Source: an uncultured Prevotellaceae bacterium
GTDB lineage: Bacteria; Bacteroidota; Bacteroidia; Bacteroidales; Bacteroidaceae
NCBI GenBank assembly: GCA_902786565.1
Contig: CADACW010000011.1
Location: forward strand, 1-64,000
Reading direction: 5' to 3'
Length of the DNA stretch: 64,000 nt
Shown here one piece after another: positions 23,750 through 33,569 of this stretch. Each line of letters opens with the position of its first letter. The first letter of the stretch is position 1. The notes beneath the pieces were generated by a model that had not been told where the DNA came from, searched no databases, and saw only the letters and a list, made by a program, of their open reading frames with translations. The position numbers were made by a program, and so were the translations under genes.

Positions 23750-23757
23750 CAAAGGTA
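23750..23757 (-). promoter_or_regulatory. Promoter of pta-ackA
   Basis: Reads TACCTTTG on the minus strand, about 65 bases upstream of the pta start. A small GCCTGC-aa-GCAGG hairpin follows in the leader. Confidence 0.7.
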
Positions 23758-23904
23758 ACAAAAAAATTCCGTAACGCCACAATTTTTGCCGAAGTTTCTT
23801 GTGTAATCAGCGGCAGGCTTTCAAAATTTGCCAAAAACGTTTTAAAATTTGCAAAATCCATCCTTGTCAGGCTCTCGGTGCGAAGATATTCGGGCGAATT
23901 TGAT

Positions 23905-23912
23905 TACCTTTG
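23905..23912 (+). promoter_or_regulatory. Promoter of DUF4421 gene
   Basis: TACCTTTG ends 6 bases before the ATG at 23919, giving a leaderless or nearly leaderless mRNA. Confidence 0.7.
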
Positions 23913-23918
23913 CATACT

Positions 23919-25049
23919 ATGAAAAAAACGTTGGCCATACTATTTGTTATGCTGCTCGTCTGCGGACAAGCCTCGGCAAAAATTGGCGTGCCTAAACTTG
24001 TCAAGCAGTTGGGCGAATTTATTGACTCAATGTCGGTCAGGGGGCGTGACCGCCGCTATATCAGTGCCCCGGAGCGCCCCTGGCAAATCATCGCAAGGGG
24101 GAATATGAACCAGAGCGTTGTGAGCATGAGCACTTCCGGCAGCATCGGCGGACTCGACTACAGCGCCAAACCATACCTCGAGACCCGGCCGTCGCAGTAC
24201 GTAGGGCTATGGGCCGGCTATCGCGGCTATGGACTGGGCTACTCGGTCAACGTGGGCGGCGACAAGGGCAGCTACTTCACCCTTGGCGCCACAGGCGGGG
24301 CATACGGCATCAATGTGCGCATCCACTCGTTTGAGGACAAATCGCCCAACATCGACCTGAACAGCGACCTCATCCTGGAAGGCGACAAGGACGAGTGGGG
24401 TGAGGTGCAACTGACCAACCCCATCAAGGTGCGTACCGTCATAGCCAATGGCTACTATCTGTTCAACGGCAAGCACTTCTCCTACGCTGCCGCCTACGAC
24501 CAGTCGGTGCTGCAGAAGCGGTCGGCGGGCTCGCTGATGGCAGGCGCGATGTACTACTACGGCCACATCAACTATGCCTCGCCAACCAATGGTGACCTGA
24601 TATACCTGATGCATGGCTTGGGCCGAGTGAAACTGTGGCAGGGCAGCGTTGGCGTGGGCTATGCCTACAACTGGGTGCCTCTTCGCGGACTGCTTGTCAA
24701 CGCGATGGTCATGCCTATGCTCACCTTTGTCAACAGAATCAAGGTTCACACCTATGCGACCAATGTTGATGAGTTGATGGAAGACCCCACATTCTGGGAC
24801 CCGGACATCACAAACGACAAGTGGGACGAGTGGTTCTACGGCAATCTGCGCATTGCCCCTTTGGGCGACATGTCGTTCAACAGTGGCATGACCGTCAATT
24901 TCGACGCCCGTCTGTCGTTGACTTACAACTTCGGCCGTTTTTTTATCAATGCTTACGGACAGTTCAACAATATGCGCTATCACCACAACAGCAGCCACGG
25001 CCATTTGAACGACTGGTTCGTCAACACCTCCATGGGCATTCGCCTGTGA
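23919..25049 (+). CDS. DUF4421 outer-membrane-like protein
   Basis: The protein has 376 residues. The signal peptide is MKKTLAILFVMLLVCGQASA. Repeated short beta-strand segments with aromatic ends (YVGLWAGYRGYGLGYSVNVG, GVGYAYNWVPLRGLLVNAMV, LTYNFGRFFINAYGQFNNMR) suggest an outer-membrane barrel. It fits the Bacteroidetes DUF4421 family, whose role is unknown. The predicted place is the outer membrane. The gene stands alone with its own promoter. Confidence 0.8.
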   Translation: MKKTLAILFVMLLVCGQASAKIGVPKLVKQLGEFIDSMSVRGRDRRYISAPERPWQIIARGNMNQSVVSMSTSGSIGGLDYSAKPYLETRPSQYVGLWAGYRGYGLGYSVNVGGDKGSYFTLGATGGAYGINVRIHSFEDKSPNIDLNSDLILEGDKDEWGEVQLTNPIKVRTVIANGYYLFNGKHFSYAAAYDQSVLQKRSAGSLMAGAMYYYGHINYASPTNGDLIYLMHGLGRVKLWQGSVGVGYAYNWVPLRGLLVNAMVMPMLTFVNRIKVHTYATNVDELMEDPTFWDPDITNDKWDEWFYGNLRIAPLGDMSFNSGMTVNFDARLSLTYNFGRFFINAYGQFNNMRYHHNSSHGHLNDWFVNTSMGIRL

Positions 25050-25104
25050 GCCCACCTTTTTACACTTTTAACTGCGAATTTAAACGAGTTTCAAAAACTA
25101 TTTG

Positions 25105-25112
25105 TATCTTTG
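25105..25112 (+). promoter_or_regulatory. Promoter of purN
   Basis: TATCTTTG lies 55 bases upstream of the purN ATG; recN follows and probably shares it. Confidence 0.7.
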
Positions 25113-25167
25113 CAGCCGAATTGTAACTATGTGTTGTGATGAAGTGAGAATAAAGCTTAACAGAAAT

Positions 25168-25746
25168 ATGGAACAGATAAAGATAGCGATTTTCGTGTCG
25201 GGCAACGGCACTAACTGCGAGAATATCATCCGTTATTTCAGCGGCTCACCCACGGTGGAGTGCCCGCTGGTGGTGAGCAACCGGGCCGATGCCTTTGCCT
25301 TGGAGCGTGCCAGACGGCTGGGCGTGCCCACCGCCGTGGTGACTAAGGCAGAGCTGCAGGCACCGCAAAACGTGCTGCCGCTGCTGGAGCGCCATGGTGT
25401 CAACTTCGTCGTGCTGGCCGGTTTCCTGCCTCTCATCCCCGACTATCTCATCGAGGCATTCCCCCGCCGCATCATCAACATTCATCCTTCGTTGCTGCCC
25501 CGCCACGGCGGGAAAGGCATGTGGGGGCATCATGTGCACGAGGCTGTGAAGGCTGCCGGCGACACCGAGACAGGCATGACCGTCCACTATGTCACGCCCG
25601 TCTGCGATGGTGGCGACATCATCGCGCAGTTCAGCGTGCCCCTGCTGCCCACCGACACCGTCGATGACATTGCCGAAAAGGAGCGCCAACTGGAGATGGC
25701 CCATTACCCGCAGGTGATAGAGCAAGTGGTGAGCCAACTGCTATGA
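25168..25746 (+). CDS. purN: Phosphoribosylglycinamide formyltransferase
   Basis: The protein has 192 residues from the ATG at 25168, chosen because IKIAIFVSGNGTNCENIIRY must be near the N-terminus. FVVLAGFLPLIP near 85 and IINIHPSLLP near 105 contain the catalytic Asn and His. GMTVHYVTPVCDGGDII near 139 carries the catalytic Asp. It transfers a formyl group from 10-formyl-THF to GAR, step 3 of purine synthesis. It lies 17 bp upstream of recN. Confidence 0.95.
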   Translation: MEQIKIAIFVSGNGTNCENIIRYFSGSPTVECPLVVSNRADAFALERARRLGVPTAVVTKAELQAPQNVLPLLERHGVNFVVLAGFLPLIPDYLIEAFPRRIINIHPSLLPRHGGKGMWGHHVHEAVKAAGDTETGMTVHYVTPVCDGGDIIAQFSVPLLPTDTVDDIAEKERQLEMAHYPQVIEQVVSQLL

Positions 25747-25763
25747 CCTTTAATTGATTGACT

Positions 25764-28700
25764 ATGATAAAACAACTTTTTATAAAGAACTACGCGCTGA
25801 TTGACGAGCTGAATATGGCCTTCAACAGCGGATTCTCTGTGGTCACTGGCGAGACCGGAGCCGGAAAAAGCATCATCTTGGGCGCCATCGGCCTGCTGCT
25901 GGGACAGCGGGCCGACTCCAAGACGGTCAAGATGGGGGCCGCCAAGTGTGTCATCGAGGCACATTTCGACCTGTCGCGCTATGGCATGGAGGATTTTTTC
26001 GAACAGAACGACATCGAATACGACGCTGCCGACACCATCGTCAGGCGGGAATTGACCGCGGCGGGCAAGAGCCGCGCCTTCATCAACGACACACCAGCCC
26101 CGCTCACCCTGCTCAAGGAACTGGGCGAGCGGTTGGTCGATGTCCATTCGCAGCACCAGAACCTCTTGCTGAACAAGCAGGATTTCCAGTTGAACGTGGT
26201 CGACATCATTGCCGACGACGGCAGCGAGCTGGAGGCCTACCAGCAGGTCTACGCCAGCTATCAGGCCACGCGCCAGCGGTTGGAGACCCTGAAGGCCGAC
26301 ATTGAGCGGGCACGGCAGAACGCCGATTTCTTGCAGTTTCAGGCCGACGAACTGGCCGATGCCCGGCTGGCCGACGGCGAGCAGGAGGAGCTGGAGCAGC
26401 GCAGCGACACCATGGCCCATGCCGAGGACATCAAGTCGGCGCTCTATCAGGCCGACAACATTCTGACAGCCGACGACCGTGGCGTGGTGGCCCGTCTGCG
26501 CACCGCCGCCGCACAGCTCAGGAGCATTGAGCGTGTGCTGCCCGACGCAAAGGAGCTGGCCGACAGGCTGGAGACCTGCCACATAGAACTGAAAGACGTG
26601 GCTGCCGAAGTGAGCCGACGACTGGAAGACGTAGACTTCGACCCGGCCGAGCAGGAGACCGTAAACAACCGTCTGGACCGTATCTACGATTTGGAGAAGA
26701 AATACCGTGTGGACAGTGTGGCCCAGCTGCTTGACATCCTGACAGACCTGCAGCGCCAGCTCTCCGCCGTGGAGAACAGCGACGAAGCCCTCGCCGAGCT
26801 GCAGCAGCAGTTGGCCCTTGCCGAGCGCCTGTGCCACGAGCGCGCCGCCGTCCTCACTGCCAAGCGCCAGGCCGCCGCCAAGGAGATAGAGCGGCAGATG
26901 GGCGAGCGGCTGGTCACCCTGGGCATGCCCAACGTGCGCTTCCAGACCGCCATCAGCCAGGAGCCGCTGTCGCGACGGGGGCAGGACAAGGTGTCGTTCC
27001 TCTTCAGCGCCAACACGTCCACGCCGCTTCAGCCCGTTTCGCAGGTCGCTTCGGGCGGCGAGATAGCCCGCGTCATGCTGGCCCTGAAAGTGATGATCAG
27101 CGGTGCCGTGAAGCTGCCCACCATCATCTTCGACGAGATAGACACCGGCGTCAGCGGCAAGACCGCCGAGCAGATGGCCCGCATGATGGACGAGATGGGA
27201 CGCCTCGACCGCCAGGTCATCAGCATCACCCATCTGCCCCAGATAGCCGCCATGGGAAAGACCCACTACAAAGTGTTCAAGGAAGAGACCCCACAGGGCA
27301 CTGTCAGCCGGATGGTGATGCTTGGTGCCGACGAGCGTGTGCGCGAGATTGCACAGATGTTGAGCGGCAGCAGTGTCACCGAGGCCGCCATCCAGAACGC
27401 TAAGGCGCTGCTGCGCCCACTGCTCACCTGCCTCTTTGTGCTGCTCTCGTTTGCCGCAGCAGGCACCGCGGCCGCCCAGTCGTGGGTGAAGAAGACGTCG
27501 AAGGCCGTGTTCACCCTGAAGACTTTCGACGACGGCGGAACGCTGCTGTCCAGCGCCAACGGCATCTTTGTGGGCACTGGTGGCGAGGCCATCAGTTGCT
27601 ATGCCCCCTTCAAGGGCGCCTCACGGGCCGTTGTCATCGACGCTTCAGGCAAAGAGTCCGAGGTGGAGTGTATGCTCGGCGCCAACGAGACCTACGATGT
27701 GGCCAAGTTCCGCGTGAGTCTGAGCAAGACCGTGCCCATCCCCCTTGCCGCCCGCCGTCAGGACGCAGGCGGCCAGCTGTGGCTGCAGCCCTATTTGCAG
27801 CCCAAGAACATAGTGCAGGGCACCATACGCAAGGTGGAGACCTTCGGCCAGCACTATGGCTACTACACCGTCAAAGTCCAACAACCGTCGTTCAACGTCT
27901 TTCTTCCCGGCACGCCCCTTATCAACGAGGCGGGCGAGGCCGTGGGACTGATGCAACCCGGCCAGCAGACCGACACGCTGGTTTATGCCGTCAGTGCCCT
28001 CTTTGCCGACAGCCTCACCCTCAGCGGACTGAGCATCAACGACCCCGCGCTGCGCGCCATCCACATCAAGAAGGCGCTGCCCGCCGACATCAACCAGGCC
28101 CTGCTGACGCTCTATGTGGGCTCGGCACAAATGGACTCCGCAGCCTACGCCTCGCTCGTCAATCAGTTTATCGAGCAGTTCCCCAAGAGTCCCGACGGCT
28201 ATGTCTATCGGGCCCAACTGGCCGCTGACGGGGGCAACTATGCCGCTGCCGACCGCGATATGGAGACGGCGCTCAAGACGGGCGAGAAGCCCGACGAGAC
28301 CCACTACAGCTATTCGCGCATGGTCTGGCAGAAGATGCTCGTCAGGCCGCAGGACGACTATGCACCGTGGTCGCTCGACAAGGCACTCGACGAGGCCCGC
28401 GAGGCCTATCGGCTGAATGCGCAGCCCACCTATCGCCACCAGCAGGCCACCGTGCTCTTTGCGCAGAAGAAGTATGCCGATGCCGCCGCCGTCTACGACG
28501 AACTGTTCACCTCGCAGTTGCGCTCGCCCGACATCTTCTACGAGGCATCGCGCTGCCAGGCGCTGGCTGGCGACACCACAAGGCGGCTGGCCCTGCTTGA
28601 CAGTTGTCTCTCGCTCTTCAACCGTCCCTACCTGAAGGAGGCCGCACCCTATATACTGGCCCGTGCGCAGGCCCGAATGGACACCGGGCGCAACCGCGAG

Positions 28701-29090
28701 GCCGTGACCGACCTTAACGACTACGAGCAGCTGATGGCGGCACAGGTGAACGACCAGTTCTACTATCTCCGCTTCCGGGCCGAGCTGGCCGGCCGGCTCT
28801 TCCAGCAGGCCCTCAACGACATAGCCAAAGCCATCGAGCTCAATCCGCAGAGCGACCTCTACTATGCCGAGAAGGCTTCGCTCGAGGTCCGTGTGGGCCT
28901 TTACGACGAGGCGATGGCCACCGCCCAGGAGTGCATACGCATTGCCCCCGACCATAGCGACGGCTACCTCTTCCTGGGCCTGGCCCAGTGTCTGAAGGGC
29001 CAGAAGGCCGAGGGCGTGAAAAATCTTCGCAAGGCAGGTGAAATGGGCGACCCCCAGGCCGAGGGTCTCATAGAGAAATATTCCAAATAG
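25764..29090 (+). CDS. recN: RecN fused in frame to a secreted TPR/protease-like protein
   Basis: The protein has 1108 residues. Residues 1-550 are a complete RecN, the SMC-like DNA repair ATPase: P-loop VTGETGAGKSIILGAI near 30, coiled coil from about 150 to 400, signature QVASGGEIARVMLA near 430 and Walker B IIFDEIDTG near 458, ending NAKALL. From R551 the frame continues without a stop into PLLTCLFVLLSFAAAGTAAA, a textbook signal peptide core, then a trypsin-like region (about 575-770) that lacks an evident catalytic triad, and TPR repeats to the end. Normally these are two genes. If an ATG preceded R551 the second part would be a normal secreted protein. Either a natural fusion, a recent small deletion or a sequence error; the fused product would have an internal membrane segment. 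Confidence 0.85.
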   Translation: MIKQLFIKNYALIDELNMAFNSGFSVVTGETGAGKSIILGAIGLLLGQRADSKTVKMGAAKCVIEAHFDLSRYGMEDFFEQNDIEYDAADTIVRRELTAAGKSRAFINDTPAPLTLLKELGERLVDVHSQHQNLLLNKQDFQLNVVDIIADDGSELEAYQQVYASYQATRQRLETLKADIERARQNADFLQFQADELADARLADGEQEELEQRSDTMAHAEDIKSALYQADNILTADDRGVVARLRTAAAQLRSIERVLPDAKELADRLETCHIELKDVAAEVSRRLEDVDFDPAEQETVNNRLDRIYDLEKKYRVDSVAQLLDILTDLQRQLSAVENSDEALAELQQQLALAERLCHERAAVLTAKRQAAAKEIERQMGERLVTLGMPNVRFQTAISQEPLSRRGQDKVSFLFSANTSTPLQPVSQVASGGEIARVMLALKVMISGAVKLPTIIFDEIDTGVSGKTAEQMARMMDEMGRLDRQVISITHLPQIAAMGKTHYKVFKEETPQGTVSRMVMLGADERVREIAQMLSGSSVTEAAIQNAKALLRPLLTCLFVLLSFAAAGTAAAQSWVKKTSKAVFTLKTFDDGGTLLSSANGIFVGTGGEAISCYAPFKGASRAVVIDASGKESEVECMLGANETYDVAKFRVSLSKTVPIPLAARRQDAGGQLWLQPYLQPKNIVQGTIRKVETFGQHYGYYTVKVQQPSFNVFLPGTPLINEAGEAVGLMQPGQQTDTLVYAVSALFADSLTLSGLSINDPALRAIHIKKALPADINQALLTLYVGSAQMDSAAYASLVNQFIEQFPKSPDGYVYRAQLAADGGNYAAADRDMETALKTGEKPDETHYSYSRMVWQKMLVRPQDDYAPWSLDKALDEAREAYRLNAQPTYRHQQATVLFAQKKYADAAAVYDELFTSQLRSPDIFYEASRCQALAGDTTRRLALLDSCLSLFNRPYLKEAAPYILARAQARMDTGRNREAVTDLNDYEQLMAAQVNDQFYYLRFRAELAGRLFQQALNDIAKAIELNPQSDLYYAEKASLEVRVGLYDEAMATAQECIRIAPDHSDGYLFLGLAQCLKGQKAEGVKNLRKAGEMGDPQAEGLIEKYSK

Positions 29091-29130
29091 GAGAGATTGA
29101 CCGCCTGAGGGGTTAAGCCCTCGGCTTGGG

Positions 29131-29694
29131 CTATTCGTCGTTTTCGTCCTCCATCTGGCAGATGCGGCGCGTCTCGGCGCGGGCCTCGCGCCAGCGGGGG
29201 AAGTAGCGGTCCATCAGGGCGTGGAAACGGGCGCTGTGGCTCGGCTCCAGCAGATGGCACAGCTCGTGCACCACTACGTGCTCCACGCACCATTCAGGCA
29301 GCAGCAACACGTAGGCCGAAATACAGATGGTCTTGTCCTTGACGTTGCACATGCCCCATCGGCTGATGGTGGCGCGGTAGTAGACCAGCGTGGGCTTGAC
29401 GCCCATCAGCCGGGCATAGCGCTGCACCATCGGCCCCACCAGAGCCCTCAACCGCTGCAGGGCCTCGTCGGCCTGTTGGTGGGTGCGCAGGGGCAGTTGG
29501 TTGTAGAAATCGGCCCGCCGTTTCTCTCGCTCGTATCTTCTCTGCCGAGCCTCCTCTATCCACTTCTGGTTTTCGTTGATAAACTCCTCCACTTCCTCCT
29601 TGGGCAGCCCCAAAGGGGCAGAGACCAGCACGTCTCCATTCTTGCCGATGCGCATAGATAGCTTACTCGTGCGGCGATAAGTCACTTTAATCAT
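29131..29694 (-). CDS. SprT-like / YgjP-type zinc metalloprotease (DUF45)
   Basis: The protein has 187 residues from the ATG at 29694, 22 bases behind a TATCTTTG promoter. VTYRRTSKLSMRIGKNGDVL starts the family. The zinc motif HELCHLLEPSHSARF (HExxH with a third His downstream) lies near residue 141. RATISRWGMCN is another DUF45 hallmark. It has no signal peptide, so it is cytoplasmic. Members are predicted metal-dependent peptidases of unknown target. Confidence 0.9.
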   Translation of the reverse strand: MIKVTYRRTSKLSMRIGKNGDVLVSAPLGLPKEEVEEFINENQKWIEEARQRRYEREKRRADFYNQLPLRTHQQADEALQRLRALVGPMVQRYARLMGVKPTLVYYRATISRWGMCNVKDKTICISAYVLLLPEWCVEHVVVHELCHLLEPSHSARFHALMDRYFPRWREARAETRRICQMEDENDE

Positions 29695-29715
29695 ATTTCC
29701 AGTCAATCTTGGCTG

Positions 29716-29723
29716 CAAAGATA
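29716..29723 (-). promoter_or_regulatory. Promoter of YgjP-like gene
   Basis: Reads TATCTTTG on the minus strand, 22 bases upstream of the start at 29694. Confidence 0.7.
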
Positions 29724-29820
29724 CACAATAATTGTGGCCGCCGCAAATTTCCAACCGCCTTTCTTTCTTTTTCCTTGTCAATTTCCGTCGTTTTCCTTTG
29801 GCCGTTTTTCCGTTTTTTCG

Positions 29821-29828
29821 TAATTTTG
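29821..29828 (+). promoter_or_regulatory. Promoter of GH13 gene and following run
   Basis: TAATTTTG lies 29 bases before the ATG at 29858. No further promoter of this type is evident before dprA, so it may serve the whole run of six genes. Confidence 0.65.
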
Positions 29829-29857
29829 CAGCCAGAACCATACAAGCACGTGTGAAC

Positions 29858-31792
29858 ATGAAAACATTACTTACCCTTATTTGCTTGCTACTAAGCGTAA
29901 ACACTATGAATGCAACACCCTCCGCTGCCGCGGCCAAAGGCGCCAAGGCCAAAGTGACTGTCACCCGCATTGACCCTACCGACTGGTTTGTGGGATTGAA
30001 GAATCCCAAGCTGCAGTTGATGGTCTACGGCCCGAACATCCGCAATGTGGAGAGCGTGACGACCGACTATCCCGGGGTGGCCATTGAGCAGGTGGTCAGG
30101 CTCGACTCGCCCAACTATCTGCTGCTCTATCTCGACGTGAGGCAGGCCCAACCCGGCACGATGACCCTCAGTTTCAAGTCGGGCAGGAAGACCGTCAGCC
30201 GCCCCTACGTGCTCAAGTCCCGCAAGATGAAGGGCGAGGCACACCGTGGGTTCGACATCAGCGATGTGCTCTATCTGCTCATGCCCGACCGCTTTGCCTC
30301 CGGCAGGCAGGACAACGACCAGATGGCCGGCATGCAGCCATACACCAACGACCGCACTCAGCCCTCGCTGCGCCACGGCGGCGACATGGAGGGCATCCGC
30401 CAGCACCTGGACTATTTCAACGAACTGGGCGTCACCGCCCTGTGGTTCACCCCCGTGCTGGAGAACAACTCGCCCGACAACAATGTCTATTCTACCTATC
30501 ACGGCTATGCCACCACCGACTACTACCGTGTGGACCCCCGACTGGGCACCAACGCGGAGTATGTGCGGCTCATCGACGAGGCCCACGCCAAAGGGCTGAA
30601 GGTGGTGATGGACATGATTTTCAACCACTGCGGCTTTGAGCACCCCTGGGTGGCCGATATGCCCTCCAAGGACTGGTTCAATCTGCCTGGATGGCTCGCC
30701 GAGTCGAAGGGCACCAGCAATACCGAGGGCACCAGCTATCTGGGCACCAGCTACAAACTGACTTCAGTGCTCGACCCATACGCCTCGCAGGTAGACCTGC
30801 GCGAGACCACCGAGGGATGGTTTGTGCCCACCATGCCCGACTTGAACCAGCGCAACCCGCACCTCATGCGCTACCTCATCCAGAACAGCATCTGGTGGAT
30901 CGAGACGGCCAGCATTGACGGCATACGCATGGACACCTATCCCTACGCCTTCAGAGAGCCGATGGCCCAGTGGATGAAGGAGCTGGACGAGGAGTACCCC
31001 AACTTCAACACCGTGGGCGAGACATGGGTCACCGAGCCGCCCTATACCGCTGCCTGGCAGAAAGACTCAAAGCTCACCGACCAGAACAGCTATCTGAAGA
31101 CGGTGATGGACTTCTCGTTCTTCGACAAGCTGGCACGGGCCAAGAACGAGGAGACCGACGGCTGGTTCGACGGGCTGAACCGGCTCTACAACTCGTTCTG
31201 CTACGACTTCCTCTATCCCAACCCCGCGTCGGTGCTCGCCTTCATCGAGAATCACGACACCGACCGCTTCCTGGGCAATGGCCACGACTCGCTGAAGGTG
31301 AAGCAGGCCCTGGCGCTGCTGCTCACCGTGAAGCGTATACCACAATTATATTATGGTACGGAGATTATGATGAACGGCACCAAGGAGAAGACCGATGGCG
31401 ACGTGCGCCGCGACTTCCCCGGCGGATTCCCCGGCGACACCCACAACGCCTTCACCCGCGAGGGCCGCACCCCGCAGGAGCAGCAGATGTTTGGCTGGCT
31501 CTCGCGTCTGCTCCACTGGCGCAAGGGCAATGCCGTCATTGCCAAGGGCAGCATGACGCAGTTCTGCCCCTACAACGGCATCTATGTCTTTGCTCGCCGC
31601 TGGCAGCAGTCCACCGTGCTCACCATCCTTAACGGCACGTCGAAGCCGGCCACGCTCGAAGTGGCACGCTATGCCGAGGTCATTGGCACTGCCGCCCGTG
31701 TGCGCGACGTGCTCACCGGCCGCTACTACGACCTCTCTATAAATGTGGAGATGAGGCCCCGCCAGAGCCTCGTCCTGGAGATACGCCCCTAA
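29858..31792 (+). CDS. Secreted GH13 alpha-amylase / neopullulanase-type enzyme (SusA-like)
   Basis: The protein has 644 residues with a signal peptide (MKTLLTLICLLLSVNTMNA). An N-terminal immunoglobulin-like cyclomaltodextrinase domain (about 30-125, RIDPTDWFVGLKNPKLQLMV) precedes the GH13 barrel. The catalytic triad is visible: Asp in DGIRMDTYPYA near 352, Glu in VGETWV near 387 and Asp in ENHDTDR near 467; VMDMIFNHCG is conserved region I. A small C-terminal beta domain follows. It hydrolyses starch, maltodextrin or pullulan in the periplasm. No susB-G genes are near. Confidence 0.92.
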   Translation: MKTLLTLICLLLSVNTMNATPSAAAAKGAKAKVTVTRIDPTDWFVGLKNPKLQLMVYGPNIRNVESVTTDYPGVAIEQVVRLDSPNYLLLYLDVRQAQPGTMTLSFKSGRKTVSRPYVLKSRKMKGEAHRGFDISDVLYLLMPDRFASGRQDNDQMAGMQPYTNDRTQPSLRHGGDMEGIRQHLDYFNELGVTALWFTPVLENNSPDNNVYSTYHGYATTDYYRVDPRLGTNAEYVRLIDEAHAKGLKVVMDMIFNHCGFEHPWVADMPSKDWFNLPGWLAESKGTSNTEGTSYLGTSYKLTSVLDPYASQVDLRETTEGWFVPTMPDLNQRNPHLMRYLIQNSIWWIETASIDGIRMDTYPYAFREPMAQWMKELDEEYPNFNTVGETWVTEPPYTAAWQKDSKLTDQNSYLKTVMDFSFFDKLARAKNEETDGWFDGLNRLYNSFCYDFLYPNPASVLAFIENHDTDRFLGNGHDSLKVKQALALLLTVKRIPQLYYGTEIMMNGTKEKTDGDVRRDFPGGFPGDTHNAFTREGRTPQEQQMFGWLSRLLHWRKGNAVIAKGSMTQFCPYNGIYVFARRWQQSTVLTILNGTSKPATLEVARYAEVIGTAARVRDVLTGRYYDLSINVEMRPRQSLVLEIRP

Positions 31793-31819
31793 CACTGACT
31801 GAAGGCCGACAAGCAACCT

Positions 31820-33142
31820 ATGGAACAACTTCTCCACTATGTCTGGAAGCACAAGCTGCTGCCGTTGAGACAGTTGATGACCACCGACGGCAAGACCGTT
31901 GAGGTGATAGACCCTGGCCTGCACAACCGCAATGCGGGGCCCGACTTCTTCAATGCCAAGGTGAAGATAGGCGATACGCTGTGGGTGGGCAATGTGGAGA
32001 TTCACCAGCGCTCGGCCGACTGGTATGCCCACGGCCACGACCGCGACCCGCGCTACAACAATGTGGTGCTCCACGTCACGGGCAATGCCGATGCCGACGT
32101 GCTGACCGACGACGGCAAATATCTGCCCCAGCTGGAGGTGGAGGTGCCGCCCTATCTGACGCAAAACTACGAAGAGCTGCTGCACGCCGACCAGTACCCG
32201 CCCTGCTATAAAATCATTCCGCAGCTGTCGCCCCTTGTGGTCCACTCGTGGATGGCCGCCCTGCAGACGGAGCGGCTCGAACAGAAGACGGAGGCCATCA
32301 GCCAGCGGGCGGCGCGGGCAGGCGGCTCCTGGGAGGACGCCTATTTCCAGACCCTGGCCCGCAACTATGGCTTTGGCATCAACGGCGATGCCTTCGAGCA
32401 GTGGGCGCAGTGCGTGCCGCTGAGTGCCGTGGGCAAGCACCGCGACGATTTGTTCCAGATAGAGGCCGTCTTCCTGGGCCAGGCCGGCCTGCTGGAGTTG
32501 CCCAGCATTCCGCAGCGCTATCAGGACTCGGCCCTTCAGGAGGGCTACTTCCAGAAGATACGCAACGAGTATCTCTATCTGGCCCACAAGTTCTCGCTCC
32601 AGCCGATGAACTTCACGCTGTGGCGCTTCCTGCGGCTGCGCCCCCAGAACTTCCCCCACATCCGCATCTCACAGTTGGCCAATCTCTACTACAGCCGACG
32701 GGCCGGACTGAGCGCCCTGCTGGAGTGCGAGACGGTGGCCCAACTGCGCGACCTCTTCTCAACCCAGGTGACGCCCTACTGGCAGACCCACTTCATGTTT
32801 GGGGCGATGAGCGACAGGAACCCCAAGAAACTATCGGCAGCCTCGAAAGACCTGCTCATCATCAACACGGCCATCCCCATCCTCTTTGCCGTGGGCCGCC
32901 ACCGCCAGAAGGAAGAACTGTGCGACCGCGCCTTTGACCTGCTGGAGCAGCTGAAGGCCGAGCACAACCGCATTGTCGACATGTGGCAGGCCTGCGGGCT
33001 GACCGTGAAGAGCGCCGCCGACAGCCAGGCCCTGATCCAGCTGAAGCGTCAGTACTGCGACCGGAAAGACTGTCTGCGCTGCCGCATCGGATACGAATAT
33101 CTAAAGCGAAATGACGATATAACGTTACAACGAAAAAACTGA
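31820..33142 (+). CDS. DUF2851 family protein
   Basis: The protein has 440 residues. MEQLLHYVWKHKLLPL, then DPGLHNRNAGPDFFNAKVKI and WVGNVEIHQRSADWYAHGHD match the Bacteroidetes DUF2851 family. The invariant-looking Asp-Glu-His residues in GPDFFNAK and VEIH resemble a PD-(D/E)XK-like nuclease core, but this is speculation. The C-terminus has a four-Cys cluster (CDRKDCLRCRIG plus an upstream C), possibly metal binding. The function is unknown. It is 27 bp after the GH13 gene and 3 bp before the thioesterase gene. Confidence 0.82.
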   Translation: MEQLLHYVWKHKLLPLRQLMTTDGKTVEVIDPGLHNRNAGPDFFNAKVKIGDTLWVGNVEIHQRSADWYAHGHDRDPRYNNVVLHVTGNADADVLTDDGKYLPQLEVEVPPYLTQNYEELLHADQYPPCYKIIPQLSPLVVHSWMAALQTERLEQKTEAISQRAARAGGSWEDAYFQTLARNYGFGINGDAFEQWAQCVPLSAVGKHRDDLFQIEAVFLGQAGLLELPSIPQRYQDSALQEGYFQKIRNEYLYLAHKFSLQPMNFTLWRFLRLRPQNFPHIRISQLANLYYSRRAGLSALLECETVAQLRDLFSTQVTPYWQTHFMFGAMSDRNPKKLSAASKDLLIINTAIPILFAVGRHRQKEELCDRAFDLLEQLKAEHNRIVDMWQACGLTVKSAADSQALIQLKRQYCDRKDCLRCRIGYEYLKRNDDITLQRKN

Positions 33143-33145
33143 ACA

Positions 33146-33556
33146 ATGGAAAAATATCACTTTGAAACCCGCATGGAAGTGCGCGACTATGAGTGCGACA
33201 TCGAGGGCATCGTGAACAATGCCCAGTACATACACTACTGCGAACACACCCGCCACCTCTTTCTCAAGGAGTGCGGCCTCAGTTTTGCCGAAATGCACCG
33301 TAAGGGCGTCGATGCCGTGGTGGCCCGCATGCAACTGCAGTACAAGGTGCCGTTGCGGCCCGACGACGAGTTCATCTCGCGTCTGCGCCTCACCAAGGAG
33401 GGCATCAAGTATGTGTTCCACCAGGACCTCTATCGTGCCAGCGACGAGGCCATCTGCTTTCGGGGCAAGATTGAGCTGGTGTGCCTGGTCAATGGCCGTC
33501 TGGGCCAGAGCGAAGACTACGACCGTGCCTTCGCCAAGTTTGTCGAAAACCAATAG
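33146..33556 (+). CDS. Acyl-CoA thioesterase, 4HBT hotdog fold (YbgC-like)
   Basis: The protein has 136 residues, a single hotdog domain. VRDYECDIEGIVNNAQYIHY carries the family's active-site Asp (here in YECDIEGIVNN) and Asn. It hydrolyses acyl-CoA thioesters; the chain length is unknown. It is tightly packed in a run ending in dprA, an arrangement seen in other Bacteroidetes. It starts 3 bp after DUF2851. Confidence 0.87.
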   Translation: MEKYHFETRMEVRDYECDIEGIVNNAQYIHYCEHTRHLFLKECGLSFAEMHRKGVDAVVARMQLQYKVPLRPDDEFISRLRLTKEGIKYVFHQDLYRASDEAICFRGKIELVCLVNGRLGQSEDYDRAFAKFVENQ

Positions 33557-33569
33557 GGTAGGGGGGCTG

